Of a stretch of 64,000 nucleotides of DNA, positions 20,356 to 29,839 are shown one piece after another. Numbering within the stretch: the first letter of the stretch is position 1; the number at the start of each line of letters is the position of its first letter. Position numbers and translations under genes: made by a program. Location: the NCBI RefSeq assembly GCF_001421415.1, contig NZ_LMKH01000035.1, positions 121,655 to 185,654 of the forward strand. The letters are read 5' to 3'. The notes beneath the pieces are model-generated. The model searched no databases. It was not told the DNA's origin and was given only the letters and a program-made list of their open reading frames with translations. The DNA is from Sphingomonas sp. Leaf208. GTDB lineage: Bacteria; Pseudomonadota; Alphaproteobacteria; Sphingomonadales; Sphingomonadaceae.

Positions 20356-21087
20356 TCAGGGCATCAGGCGCTTGCGGCCTTGCGAGAGATGCCAGCGCAT
20401 CGCCAGCGCGGCGCCGTCCGCATCCTGCGCACGGATAGCTTCGACGATCGCGTCGTGCTCGTCCATCATCGCCTTGATCACTTCCGGCGCGCGCGACCGC
20501 GAGATGTCGACACCGGCGCGCAGGATCCGCATCACCGCGTCCTGGAGGTGATCGAAGACCGGCAGGAACGCAGCGTTGGCGGTCGCCTCGGCGATCGCCC
20601 GGTGCAGCACCCAGTCCTCGTCATGCGCCGGCGCATTCGACAGCAACGCGGTGCGCAACGCTTCCAAAGCATGCTCGATAGCGTCCATCTGGTGATGCGA
20701 CCGGCGTTGTGCCGCGAGCCGCGCCGCTTCCGCCTCCAGTACGAAGCGCACTTCGTAGGTGCCGAGCGTCGCCGCGATGTCGGCCATTGGCATGTGCGAC
20801 CCGAGCCGCTCCGACGGTCGCCGCTTGACGTAGGAACCCGCGCCGCGCCGTGCCTGCGTGATGCCGTCGGACGCGAGCCTCGCGAGCGCCTCGCGGACGA
20901 TCGTGCGGGACATGCCGAACATCGTGGCGAGTTTGTCCTCGGCCGGAAGCCGGTCGCCGACCGCGAGCTGCTCGTCGAGGATGATCTGGACGATCGCGGT
21001 ATAGGCGCGGTCCGCCAGCCTTATGCCGTTCGCGGCGGGCTTGTCCGGAACGATCGGCGGCGTGGTGCTCGGAGTCTCAGACGACAT
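20356..21087 (-). CDS. GntR-family transcriptional regulator, FadR (FCD) subfamily
   Basis: A 243-residue regulator. The N-terminal winged helix-turn-helix (about residues 20-90) contains LPAEDKLATMFGMSRTIVRE and ARLASDGITQARRGAGSYV. The C-terminal all-helical FCD ligand domain contains VRFVLEAEAARLAAQR, LHRAIAEATAN and EHDAIVEAIRAQD, with His residues that typically bind a metal and an organic acid. It probably senses a sugar acid (gluconate or a uronate intermediate) and controls gntP, the TonB receptor or the uronate operon (inference). ATG 21087 overlaps the gntP stop by 11 bases, so the regulator is translated after the permease and may give feedback control. Confidence 0.92.
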   Translation of the reverse strand: MSSETPSTTPPIVPDKPAANGIRLADRAYTAIVQIILDEQLAVGDRLPAEDKLATMFGMSRTIVREALARLASDGITQARRGAGSYVKRRPSERLGSHMPMADIAATLGTYEVRFVLEAEAARLAAQRRSHHQMDAIEHALEALRTALLSNAPAHDEDWVLHRAIAEATANAAFLPVFDHLQDAVMRILRAGVDISRSRAPEVIKAMMDEHDAIVEAIRAQDADGAALAMRWHLSQGRKRLMP

Positions 21088-22423
21088 GGCTGAGCGCCAG
21101 GACGAACGCGAGGCCGACCACCGAGATCGACGTCTCCAGCATCGACCAGGTGCGGAACGTGTCCGCGGTGCTGGTGCCGACATAGCTTTTAACGAGCCAG
21201 AAGCCGGGATCGTTGACGTGGCTGAAGAATACGGAGCCCGCGCCGATCGCCAGCACGACGAGTTCCGGTGACACGCCCGAGCTTGCGACGACGCCCGGCA
21301 TGATCCCGACCGCGGTGATCGTCGCCACGGTCGCGGAACCGGCCGCCAGGCGGATGCCGACTGCGACCAGCCAGCCGAGCAACAGCGGCGAGATCGAATA
21401 CATCAGTACCGTGCGCGCGAGCAGGTCGGATAGGCCTGCGGTCACCAGCACCTGCTTCAACGCGCCGCCCGCGCCGATCGCGAGCAGGATCGCGCCCGCG
21501 GCGCCCATCGTCTCGTGCCACACCGCGTTCTGGATGGCAGCCTCGCGCAGGCGGCGGCCGAACAGCAGCGGGAGTGCGATCAGGTTGGTCAGCAGCAGCG
21601 CGACCACAGGGTTGCTCGCGGCGACCAGCCAGGCGGTGCCCTTAAGGCCGGGGATCATCTGGCCAAGCTCGCCGGTCGCGATCATCAGCACCGGCAGGAG
21701 CACGATCAGCAGCGACCACAGCCGCGGCGGCGGGGCGATGCCGAGCCCCGGATCATGCAATACCGGCGCTTCCAGCCGCACGCCGCGCGTCGTGAACTTC
21801 GCAAGCAGCGGCCCCGAGATGATCGCCGTCGGAATGGCGATCGCGATGCCGTAGAGCATCGTCTTGCCGAGGTTGGCACCCAATGCCTCGACCGCGAGCA
21901 GGGGGCCGGGATGGGGGGGGACCAGCGCATGGACCACGCCGAGCCCTGCCAGCGCCGGCATAATCAGCCTCAACTTGGCTGCATCGCGCTCTGCGCCGTC
22001 CTTGCCGGTCATCTCCTCGGCAGCGGCGACGACGATCGGCAGCAGCAGCACGAGTCCTGTCTCGAAGAACAGCGGAAGCCCGACGACGATCGCGATGCCT
22101 AGCGTCGCCCACGGCGCGGCCTGCTTGCCGGTCAACTGCAACGCGCCTTTGGCAAGCGACGCAGCCGCGCCCGACAGATGCAGCATCGCGCCGAGCGACA
22201 GGCCCAGCGCGACCACCAGCCCGGTGCCGCCGATGATGTCGCCCACGCCCTTCTGCACCGCCTTCGCGACGTCGGGGAGGGGAAGTCCGGCGAGCAGGCC
22301 GACGGTGAACGCGCCGCACAACAGGCCGATAAAGGGGTGGAGTCGACCGCGAACGATCATCAGGACGGCGAGGAATATCCCCGCGAGTGCGGCGATCACG
22401 AGTCGCATGTCTGCGCTGATCAT
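21077..22423 (-). CDS. gntP: Gluconate:H+ symporter, GntP family
   Basis: About 448 residues, almost wholly hydrophobic, with 12 or more membrane segments. Family signatures include GVGDIIGGTGLVVALGLSLG, GLPLFFETGLVLLLPI, PALAGLGVVHALVPPHPGPL and the C-terminal SVFFSHVNDPGFW. It imports gluconate or a related aldonate through the inner membrane. The start is uncertain: ATG 22423 and ATG 22408 are both in frame and neither has a good ribosome-binding site. It is first in the minus-strand unit gntP / GntR regulator / (TonB receptor). Confidence 0.92.
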   Translation of the reverse strand: MISADMRLVIAALAGIFLAVLMIVRGRLHPFIGLLCGAFTVGLLAGLPLPDVAKAVQKGVGDIIGGTGLVVALGLSLGAMLHLSGAAASLAKGALQLTGKQAAPWATLGIAIVVGLPLFFETGLVLLLPIVVAAAEEMTGKDGAERDAAKLRLIMPALAGLGVVHALVPPHPGPLLAVEALGANLGKTMLYGIAIAIPTAIISGPLLAKFTTRGVRLEAPVLHDPGLGIAPPPRLWSLLIVLLPVLMIATGELGQMIPGLKGTAWLVAASNPVVALLLTNLIALPLLFGRRLREAAIQNAVWHETMGAAGAILLAIGAGGALKQVLVTAGLSDLLARTVLMYSISPLLLGWLVAVGIRLAAGSATVATITAVGIMPGVVASSGVSPELVVLAIGAGSVFFSHVNDPGFWLVKSYVGTSTADTFRTWSMLETSISVVGLAFVLALSHVV

Positions 22424-22523
22424 CGGCCCACAGGTCGCAGTCGCGTGCGCTCGTCCAGTGCTCGTGACATCACGCCCCTCCCGATAGTCGGCGGCGCGTT
22501 CGCCTGCCGAATTGATCGCATAT

Positions 22524-22534
22524 CTGTACGACAG
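22524..22534. promoter_or_regulatory. CTGTACGACAG palindrome in the gntP / luxR-type intergenic region
   Basis: An 11-bp dyad CTGT-ACG-ACAG, close to the short T-N-GT-N3-AC-N-A dyads bound by FadR-type GntR regulators, but with its outer bases different. It sits in the 285-bp region (22424-22708) between divergent gntP and the LuxR-type gene, about 100 bases before the gntP start. The rest of the region has an AT-rich run (AACAAAAAAGG, 22551-22561) that could be part of a promoter; nothing else is clear. Confidence 0.3.
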
Positions 22535-22708
22535 GTCTTTTCGATCTGACAACAAAAAAGGCTTGATTGCGTCCGATCGCACGGCCCATAGTCAAAACCT
22601 GTCCAACCGAATCCGCGTAACGGATCACTGGATCAACAGCGACAGCCACCGCGTCTCGGCCACCCATCGGCCGCTACGACTTCGGCCGGCGCACAGGGAG
22701 GGATGACC

Positions 22709-22966
22709 ATGGAACGGCCTGGACACGATACGCACCAATCTTCGGTCGCGACCACTGCCGCGACGTGCGCTGCGTCGCCGCGCCTGACGCCGACGCAGAT
22801 CAGGGTCCTCCGCGGCGTCCATTCGGGTTTGCTCAACAAGCAGATCGCCTTTGATCTGGGCATCGCCGAGGCTACCGTGAAGGTTCACATGACCGCCCTG
22901 ATGCGCAAGCTGAACGTCCGCAACCGGACGCAGGCCGCGATCGTCGCGCAGACGCTGGCGATCTGA
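22709..22966 (+). CDS. Stand-alone LuxR/GerE-type DNA-binding domain
   Basis: An 85-residue protein that is essentially one LuxR-type helix-turn-helix. LTPTQIRVLRGVHSGLLNKQ, then IAFDLGIAEATVKVHMTALM and RKLNVRNRTQAA cover the four GerE helices, including the conserved V-K-V-H recognition helix. There is no receiver or ligand domain: about 30 unstructured residues precede the helices. ATG 22709 is chosen over ATG 22703 because AGGGAGG (22695-22701) is 7 bases from the former and only 1 from the latter. It may be a DNA-binding adaptor or the surviving output half of a response regulator. It lies divergent from gntP and 121 bases before the beta-helix gene. Confidence 0.8.
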   Translation: MERPGHDTHQSSVATTAATCAASPRLTPTQIRVLRGVHSGLLNKQIAFDLGIAEATVKVHMTALMRKLNVRNRTQAAIVAQTLAI

Positions 22967-23087
22967 CACTTGCCTTCGATCTCCTTCTGGCGGGGAGGGG
23001 CGAAGGGCTACGAATACGACCTTCGTCGCAGATGAAGCGGACCTCCACGAACGGTAGGACTGCTGTCCTGATAACGGGAGACGGACG

Positions 23088-26000
23088 ATGGTTGCGAAAT
23101 GGCTGCTCTGCGGAACGGTGCTTCTTGTCGCCAGCCCGGCCGTTGCAAAGACCGTGGCTGCAAAGACGGCGGCGCCAACCAAGTCGGTCTCGGTCTATCT
23201 CAGCCAGCCCAATGATCCGCAGGCGGTAACCGTCAAAGGCGTCGGCGACGGCCGCGCGGACGATAGCGCGGTGATCCAGCAGGCGATCGACGCGGCGGCG
23301 GCCGGCGGTCATGGCGGCGTCGTGTTCCTGCCGTCGGGACGCTATCGGATCACACGCACGATCTTCATCCGGTCCGCCGTCCGCGTCTTCGGTGTCGGCT
23401 CGACTCGCCCGGAGATCGTCCTTGCCGACAACAGCGCGGGCTTTGGATCCGGCGTGGCGGCGATGGTCAGCTTCACCGGCGAGGACCAGTACCGCGTCGG
23501 CAAGGCACCCGTACCGCCGCGCACCAGCGTCCCGTTCGATCCGGCGATCTACGATGCGACCTCGAGCACCTTCTATTCCACGCTGTCCAACGTCGATTTC
23601 CGGATCGGTGACGGCAATACGGGCGCGGTCGCGGTACGTTTCCGCGTCGCGCAGCATGGCTATCTGCGGCACATCGACTTCCACATCGGCTCGGGTCTTG
23701 CCGGCGTCTATCAGGCGGGCAACGAGTTCGAGAATCTGCGGTTCTTCGGCGGTCGCTACGGCATCATGTCGGAGAAGACCTCGCCCGCGTGGCAGTTCAC
23801 GCTGCTGGATTCGGAGTTCCAGGGACAGCGCGACGCAGCGATCCGCGAGCATGAGGTCGACCTGACCCTGGTCAACGTCGCGATCCGGGATACGCCGGTC
23901 GGGATCGAGATCGACCGCGGCTATTCGGATTCGTTCTGGGGTAAGGACGTCCGGTTCGAGAACGTATCGCAGGCAGGTATCGTCGTTTCGGCGGAGAACA
24001 GCGTCTTCACGCAGATCGGCTTCGACAATGCGGTCGCCAGCAATACGCCGACCTTCGCGCGCTTCCGCGACAGCGGCAAGACGATCGCGGCCGCGGGGCC
24101 GACCTACCGGGTCGCCGACTTTTCCTACGGTCTGAAACTGGCGGGCCTCGGCACGATCGGCGAATATGCGACCGACGTTTCGATCGCGCCGCTGTCACGA
24201 CTACCCACTCGACGTGCGCCGGCGATCCGGGCCATGCCGGCCGTGCGCGAATGGACGAACGTGCGTGATTTGGGCGTCAAAGGTGACGATGCCACCGACG
24301 ATACTGCAGCCTTGCAGCGCGCGATCGACACCCACCGCGTGCTATATCTCCCGGTCGGTCGGTACCGCGTCACCGACACGCTGAAGCTGCGGCCCGACAG
24401 CGTGCTGATCTCGCTGCATCCTAGCCTCACGCATCTCTATCTCCCCGACGAGACGCCGGCCTATATGGGCGTCGGTGGCCCGAAGGCTCTGCTGGAGAGC
24501 GCGAAGGGCGGCAACGCGATCGTCTCCGGCCTCGGGCTCTGGACCGGCGGCGTGAACCCGCGCGCGACGGCGTTGCTCTGGAAGGCGGGCGAGGCGTCGA
24601 TGGTCAATGACGTCAAGATCCAGGGCGGGGGCGGCACCGTGCTGACCAAGGGCAGCCCGATCGGATTCGGCGATCCGCGCGCGCGCTTCGATGGGCAGCA
24701 TCCCAGCATCTGGGTGACCGACGGCGGCGGCGGCACGTTCGCGGCGATCTGGTCGCCGAACACGCTGGCATCGGCGGGCTTCCACGTCTCGAACACCAAG
24801 ACTCCCGGTCACGTCTACGAACTGTCGGCCGAACATCATTATCGCGCGGAGATCGTGCTCGACAACGTCGAGAACTGGGAATTCCTCGCGCCGCAGACCG
24901 AGCAGGAGGTGCGCGACGGCGTCGACGCGATTTCCACCGAGATCCGCAATTCGCGCAACATCCTGTTCGCCAATTACCACAGCTACCGCGTCACGCGGTC
25001 GATCAAGCCGATGGACGCCGCGGTAAAGCTCTACAACTCCGGCGATATCCGTTTCCGCAATGTCCATGTGAACGCCGAAAGCGGGTTTGCGAGCTGCGAT
25101 GCGAAGGGCTGCGGCACGTATCTGCGCGCGAGCAAGTTCCCGTTCGAGAACACGATCAAAGACATGACGCGCGGGCAGGAGGTGCGCGAGTTGGAGTTCG
25201 CCAAGCTCGACGTGCCGGCCGCACCTGCAACGGCGGTCCAAACCCCGATACCGGCAACGCCGGGCGTCGAGAAACTGGCCGACGGATTCTATTCGATCGC
25301 CGGCGGTGCAGTCGATGCGCAGGGCAAGCTCTACTTCATCGATCGCCGCTTCCAGCGGATCCATGGCTGGTCGAAGACCGAAGGCCTGTCGATCGTCGCG
25401 GAAGCGCCGCTCGACGCGGTGAACCTAGCGGTCGCCAAGTCTGGCGATCTGCTGGTGCTGTCGTCGGCCGGGCGAGACGGGACCGTCTACAGCATCGATC
25501 CGACCAAGCCGGCTGACGTTCGAGTCATCGCACCGACCCCAGCCAAGGCGAGACGCGGTGCGGCGACGGTGTTGCCAGTCAACGTCTGGGCGAATGGCGA
25601 GTTCGCCGACCGGATCGATCCTACGACGTACCAATATCCACCGCTCGCCGATTTCTTCACCGGCAAGATGGGCGAGGCGAAGGCGCAGGAATATGTCTCG
25701 CCCGACGGTTCGCTGGTGCTGCCGGCGTTCCGCGTGTGGAATCAGGGGCCGGACGATCATCAGGGTTGGCGCTGGTCCGATACGCTCGACTCTTACGGGT
25801 TCGTCACGGCGCCCCCCGGCGAGAGGGTGGTGCTGACCAACGGGTCGGAGAACCGCACGTATAGCGGTCTGGTCGGCGACAATGGCCGGGTGACGGACCT
25901 CAAGGTCGTCGCACCGCGCGGCGGCGAGAGCGCGACGCGCGACGCGGCCGGCAACCTGTACGTCGCCAATGGACAGGTGTTCGTCTACCGGCCGGACGGC

Positions 26001-26117
26001 TCGCTGTTACGCCGTATCGACGTACCGGAACGTCCGCTGCAACTCGTCATCGGTGGCGCCGATCGTCGTACGCTGTTCATCCTGGCGCACCACGCACTCT
26101 ACTCTATCGGACTGTAA
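23088..26117 (+). CDS. Secreted GH55/pectate-lyase-like double beta-helix protein with C-terminal propeller
   Basis: 1009 residues with a signal peptide (MVAKWLLCGTVLLVASPAVA). Two beta-helix starts of the Pectate_lyase_3 type are seen: VKGVGDGRADDSAVIQQAID at about residue 49 and DLGVKGDDATDDTAALQRAI at about 393. Tandem helices of this kind are the layout of GH55 exo-beta-1,3-glucanases. From about residue 715 the sequence changes to short blades (GAVDAQGKLYFIDRRFQRIH, DGTVYSIDP, AAGNLYVANGQVFVYRPDG) like an SMP-30/NHL propeller. It is probably an extracytoplasmic polysaccharide-active enzyme; the substrate is unknown. ATG 23088 follows GGGAGACGG. An AGGAC/GTCCT hairpin (23056-23069) lies in its leader. 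Confidence 0.78.
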   Translation: MVAKWLLCGTVLLVASPAVAKTVAAKTAAPTKSVSVYLSQPNDPQAVTVKGVGDGRADDSAVIQQAIDAAAAGGHGGVVFLPSGRYRITRTIFIRSAVRVFGVGSTRPEIVLADNSAGFGSGVAAMVSFTGEDQYRVGKAPVPPRTSVPFDPAIYDATSSTFYSTLSNVDFRIGDGNTGAVAVRFRVAQHGYLRHIDFHIGSGLAGVYQAGNEFENLRFFGGRYGIMSEKTSPAWQFTLLDSEFQGQRDAAIREHEVDLTLVNVAIRDTPVGIEIDRGYSDSFWGKDVRFENVSQAGIVVSAENSVFTQIGFDNAVASNTPTFARFRDSGKTIAAAGPTYRVADFSYGLKLAGLGTIGEYATDVSIAPLSRLPTRRAPAIRAMPAVREWTNVRDLGVKGDDATDDTAALQRAIDTHRVLYLPVGRYRVTDTLKLRPDSVLISLHPSLTHLYLPDETPAYMGVGGPKALLESAKGGNAIVSGLGLWTGGVNPRATALLWKAGEASMVNDVKIQGGGGTVLTKGSPIGFGDPRARFDGQHPSIWVTDGGGGTFAAIWSPNTLASAGFHVSNTKTPGHVYELSAEHHYRAEIVLDNVENWEFLAPQTEQEVRDGVDAISTEIRNSRNILFANYHSYRVTRSIKPMDAAVKLYNSGDIRFRNVHVNAESGFASCDAKGCGTYLRASKFPFENTIKDMTRGQEVRELEFAKLDVPAAPATAVQTPIPATPGVEKLADGFYSIAGGAVDAQGKLYFIDRRFQRIHGWSKTEGLSIVAEAPLDAVNLAVAKSGDLLVLSSAGRDGTVYSIDPTKPADVRVIAPTPAKARRGAATVLPVNVWANGEFADRIDPTTYQYPPLADFFTGKMGEAKAQEYVSPDGSLVLPAFRVWNQGPDDHQGWRWSDTLDSYGFVTAPPGERVVLTNGSENRTYSGLVGDNGRVTDLKVVAPRGGESATRDAAGNLYVANGQVFVYRPDGSLLRRIDVPERPLQLVIGGADRRTLFILAHHALYSIGL

Positions 26118-26134
26118 GCGCGCCGGGCGGTCGG

Positions 26135-27340
26135 TCAGATCGCCCGCTTGCGCCGAACCAGGCTGACCGTCTGGATCAGCGTCGCCAGTGCGGTCAGCAT
26201 GATGCCGAGCATGGCCACGCCGGACCAGCCGGCCGCGGCCCAAGCCTGCGTCGCGGCGGCGGACCCGACCGCGCCGCCCAGGAACATGCCGCCCATGAAG
26301 ATAGTGTTGAGCCGCGCCCTCGCTTCGGGGCGCAGCGCGTAGACGATGTGCTGGTTGGACACGAGCGCACTCTGGACGGCGAAATCGAGCACGATGACAC
26401 CGACGACCATGCCCGCGATCGAGGTCCACACGCCGAACAGGATCCACGAAACCAGCGTCAGCGCGGCGCCGAGCGCGATCACCATATGCGGTCCCTTTCG
26501 ATCCGCGTACCGTCCGGCGATCGGTGCGGCGAAGATCCCGACTGCGCCGACGATGCCGAACAGGCCCGCCACGTCGGCGCCCAGCGCATAGCGCGGCTCC
26601 TGAAGCCTAAGCGCGAGGATGGTCCAGAACGCGGTGAACGCGGCGAAGATCAGCGACTGGGTGACGGTCGCGAGCCGCAATGCGCCGAACTCGCGCCACA
26701 GCCCGACGAGCGAGCGGAGGAGGCCGCCATAGGACAGCGTCGCGGCTGGCTGGCTGCGGGGCAACTTGATCGCCATCCAGAGGCCGACGGCGAGCGCCAT
26801 CGGCACGCCGAGCCAGAACATCTCGCGCCAGCCGGCATGCGTGGCGACGAAGCCGGCGAGTGTTCGGCTCAACAATATGCCGCACAACAGGCCCGACATG
26901 ACCGTGCCGACGGTCGCCCCGCGTCGATCCGGGGCGGCGAGGTTGGCGGCTAGCGGGACGATCTGCTGCGCGACCGTGGAGGCGATGCCGACCAGAAGCG
27001 AGGCAGCCACGACCAGGCCTGCGGTGGGCGCAATCGCGGCGGCGACCAGCGCGGCGGCGAGGACCGCGAACTGGATCACGATCAGGCGCTTGCGCTCGAT
27101 CAGGTCGCCGAGCGGTACGAGGAAGAACAGACCCGCGGCATACCCCAGTTGTGTCGCGGTGGGGATCAGCGTGGACAGTTTGCCCGGCAGATCCTTCTCG
27201 ATCACGCCGAGCATCGGCTGGTTGTAATAGATGTTGGCGACCGCGACGCCGGCAGCGGCCGCCATCGCAAACGTCACGCTGCTGGTCAGGACATAGCCCG
27301 TCGTACGAGGTTCCGGGCGGTCTTGCGCAGTCGATGTCAT
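26135..27340 (-). CDS. MFS transporter, drug/arabinose-efflux type
   Basis: A 401-residue major facilitator of the DHA1-like efflux group. It has about 12 membrane segments, [16 protein letters not shown] after TM1, the loop 2-3 motif [11 protein letters not shown], and the second-half repeat [10 protein letters not shown]. The transported molecule cannot be read from sequence. ATG 27340 is preferred over the in-frame TTG at 27346, with GGAA 7-8 bases upstream. It converges on the beta-helix gene (17 bases between stops) and is 96 bases from the end of the photolyase gene, which reads the same way. Confidence 0.85.
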   Translation of the reverse strand: MTSTAQDRPEPRTTGYVLTSSVTFAMAAAAGVAVANIYYNQPMLGVIEKDLPGKLSTLIPTATQLGYAAGLFFLVPLGDLIERKRLIVIQFAVLAAALVAAAIAPTAGLVVAASLLVGIASTVAQQIVPLAANLAAPDRRGATVGTVMSGLLCGILLSRTLAGFVATHAGWREMFWLGVPMALAVGLWMAIKLPRSQPAATLSYGGLLRSLVGLWREFGALRLATVTQSLIFAAFTAFWTILALRLQEPRYALGADVAGLFGIVGAVGIFAAPIAGRYADRKGPHMVIALGAALTLVSWILFGVWTSIAGMVVGVIVLDFAVQSALVSNQHIVYALRPEARARLNTIFMGGMFLGGAVGSAAATQAWAAAGWSGVAMLGIMLTALATLIQTVSLVRRKRAI

Positions 27341-27436
27341 GGTCAATTCCGGTGTACGGCGCTGCGCCTGACGGGCGCGCCATGCTTGCAGGTGAATGGA
27401 TCGGGCGTTGTTAGCGGGCGGCGACGCGCGCTCGGG

Positions 27437-28939
27437 TTAGATGGGCAGTTCGCCCGTAAGGTAAAGTGCGGACGGCGGGCTCGACGGCAGCGTAGGTTCG
27501 GGCGCGGTACGCGTTGCGGCGGTACGAAGCCACTCCGGGCCACCGTCGCGGTGCCGGGTCGAGCTATCCGACCGCGTCGGCACCTTGCCGTAGATCGGCG
27601 GCCCGTCGCGACCGGGCGATCCTGCGCCGAACGACGCCGCGATGTTGCCGTAGGTCGACGGATCGCGTCCGTCGAGGCTGAGCCGGTCGTTCAGGTAGCA
27701 GGCTGTCGCCCATGCCGTCTCGGGATCGGGCGTCAGGGCGATGATCCGCTTGGCCCAGTACATGCGCAGATTATTGTGCATCCAGCCATCGACCAGGAAC
27801 TGGCGCTGGCAGGCGTTCCAGGTCTCGTCGCGGGTGGTTCCGTTGAGCAAGTCGGCGAGCGTTTCCACTTCCGGACGCGGGTCAGAAGCGTGCGCTGCGA
27901 GCGTTTCGCGGGCCCATTCCGAGACGCGGTCGTAGCGCTCGGGCGAGGGAAGCGCGCGAGCCTGGTAGTGGAACCATTCGCGCCATGTCAGCAGTTCGTC
28001 GGCGAATTTGGTCTTGGCGGCGGCGGGCGCATCGGCGGCTTCGACGGTGGCCATGACTTCGCGTGGGCCGATCACGCCGAAATGCAGATAGGGCGAGAGC
28101 ATGCTGGCACCGACCGATTTGGTCGCATCGTTGCGGGTCGTGGCATAGGTCGGCAGCACAGTGTCCATCAGCCGTTCGAGTTTCGTCAGGGCGCCGTCGC
28201 GGCCGGCCGGGAAGTCGGGACTGAGCACAAGCGAATGATCGATCGCCGCGCTAGCGACCAGACGGTCAAGGTCGGCATTGCTGCATGACTCAAGTCGATC
28301 CGATGTGAAGGGCAGGGGGCCGTCATACGCGGCAATGTCCGCCTGAAGGTCGTCGATCGCCAGCCAATCCGCACGCACTGCCTCGTGCTTGCGCCGGAAC
28401 GCGGTGGTCGAGCCGATGCCGTCGCCGAGTAGCGCGGGGGGGACCAGACATGCGGCATTGACCGCGAACATCGCGACTTCGGTGCGGGCGGCGACACGGT
28501 CCGACTGCCAGCGCGCGACGAAGGTCGGCTGGTCCTCGACGAACACCGCGGCGCTGTCGGCGGCCAGACGATAGACCAGGCCCTTCTCGCGCGCGTCGTC
28601 GCGATCGACATGCTGGACGCAGGCAAGGCCGCGCTGTCGGCAGTCGCGCGCGAGATCGCGGCTCGCACCCAGAATGAAGTGGTGAAGGCGATCGGACGCG
28701 TAGGGGTAGTCTTCGCGCAGCCCGTGGTAGACGAGGATCGGCAGGCCGAGATCGTTGCCGAGACGGATAGCCGCGTCGATCACCGGATTGTCGCGGGCAC
28801 GCAACGCCTGCTGCAGCCAGCAAAGGACGTAGCGCCCCGTCGGACGTACTTCCGCCGCGTTCATCCGGCGGACGCGGGACGCCTCGGCCCAGGAGTCCAG
28901 CGATTCTATAGTCGAAGGTTGTGAGAGCGGCGTTACCAT
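27437..28939 (-). CDS. phr: Deoxyribodipyrimidine photolyase, class II type
   Basis: A flavoprotein that uses blue light to split cyclobutane pyrimidine dimers. About 500 residues. The N-terminal photolyase-related domain has the class II pattern GRYVLCWLQQALRARDNPVI (Y-V-L-x-W-x-Q), and the C-terminal FAD domain has NACQRQFLVDGWMHNNLRMY followed by WAKRII, and NDRLSLDGRDPSTYGNIAAS. These match class II enzymes more closely than the class I or III photolyases common in bacteria. The class call is by motif memory. The start at 28939 is uncertain because no ribosome-binding site is visible. Confidence 0.85.
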   Translation of the reverse strand: MVTPLSQPSTIESLDSWAEASRVRRMNAAEVRPTGRYVLCWLQQALRARDNPVIDAAIRLGNDLGLPILVYHGLREDYPYASDRLHHFILGASRDLARDCRQRGLACVQHVDRDDAREKGLVYRLAADSAAVFVEDQPTFVARWQSDRVAARTEVAMFAVNAACLVPPALLGDGIGSTTAFRRKHEAVRADWLAIDDLQADIAAYDGPLPFTSDRLESCSNADLDRLVASAAIDHSLVLSPDFPAGRDGALTKLERLMDTVLPTYATTRNDATKSVGASMLSPYLHFGVIGPREVMATVEAADAPAAAKTKFADELLTWREWFHYQARALPSPERYDRVSEWARETLAAHASDPRPEVETLADLLNGTTRDETWNACQRQFLVDGWMHNNLRMYWAKRIIALTPDPETAWATACYLNDRLSLDGRDPSTYGNIAASFGAGSPGRDGPPIYGKVPTRSDSSTRHRDGGPEWLRTAATRTAPEPTLPSSPPSALYLTGELPI

Positions 28940-28975
28940 GATGGCCCAACACACGGGGCCGTTGCGACGATCCCT

Positions 28976-29119
28976 TCAGGGGCGGACGTATGCCAAAGCG
29001 TCGAGTGCCTCGGAGATCAATGCGGCGACGACCGTCTGGCCGAGCGCATCAGCCTCCGCCAGCGCATCCTCGAGATGCTCGCGAAGCCGTTGATCGGGAT
29101 TGAGCATCCGTTGGGGCAT
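28976..29119 (-). CDS. Small hypothetical protein, 47 residues
   Basis: Not recognised as a named family. MPQRMLNPDQRLREHLEDAL, then AEADALGQTVVAALISEALD and ALAYVRP: a short, probably all-helical protein with an amphipathic pattern. It ends 37 bases upstream of the photolyase start on the same strand, so the two could be co-transcribed. Start chosen at ATG 29119; ATG 29107 is also possible. No strong ribosome-binding site is visible. Confidence 0.5.
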   Translation of the reverse strand: MPQRMLNPDQRLREHLEDALAEADALGQTVVAALISEALDALAYVRP

Positions 29120-29252
29120 GTCTGAGTTATATCGCCGCAAACGTTTGGTGATACAAGTCGGTCCCTCGACTAGTCGCAAAAATGTCTCGACCTGCCCGCT
29201 TAACTCCGTGAGAACTGATGTTGGTAGTAAATATCATGGGCAAAGCCGCGAC

Positions 29253-29654
29253 TCAGAGGTCTCGGTAGTAAAAGATTTCCGCTTCGTCTGCAGGGCGCAA
29301 GCCAACGATCTGCCCGGCTAATTGCCAATTGGTGCGTGTCAAAAGTCCGACAGCGGCGCTGTTATCGACACCGGTCGAGATGAAAACTCTGCCACTCAAG
29401 ACAGATTTCAGTTCGGCTATCAACGATTGGGCGATCCCGTGGCGACGATAGTCCGGATCGACGACCAGTTTGTTCACATAGTCCTTGCCGATGCATCCGC
29501 CGGTCTGCCACGCGATATAGCCTGCGATGACGCCGTCCGCTTCGGCTACAAGCATGCGGCGCTCGACGATCTCCGCGATCCGGTCTCCGGGGAAGGAATC
29601 GAACGCCATCAACCGTGAAAGGTCATAGGGTTCGGCGGCTCGGATCGCGGTCAT
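29253..29654 (-). CDS. GNAT-family N-acetyltransferase
   Basis: A 133-residue acyltransferase of the GNAT fold. The acetyl-CoA loop is RRHGIAQSLIAELK, preceded by the beta-4 strand VNKLVVDPDYR; motif B is in STGVDNSAAVGLLTRTNWQ. The substrate amine is not known. ATG 29654 has GGGAGAG directly upstream. It is separate from neighbours on both sides by more than 100 bases. Confidence 0.85.
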   Translation of the reverse strand: MTAIRAAEPYDLSRLMAFDSFPGDRIAEIVERRMLVAEADGVIAGYIAWQTGGCIGKDYVNKLVVDPDYRRHGIAQSLIAELKSVLSGRVFISTGVDNSAAVGLLTRTNWQLAGQIVGLRPADEAEIFYYRDL

Positions 29655-29839
29655 GGTCTCTCCCTGTTGCAACCGATCGCTGGTTCCAGGTCGGCGGCTT
29701 GAAGGGCAGAACGGACGTTCCGGCTGGAAGTCTCACGAGTTGCTTTAGATTATAGAGATTCCTGGTACGTTCCTGCTCCGTGCGCCGGTCGTGCGCGAAC
29801 GAGTTGCCTGGACCGTGTTCGCGCGGATAAGCTGGCGGA

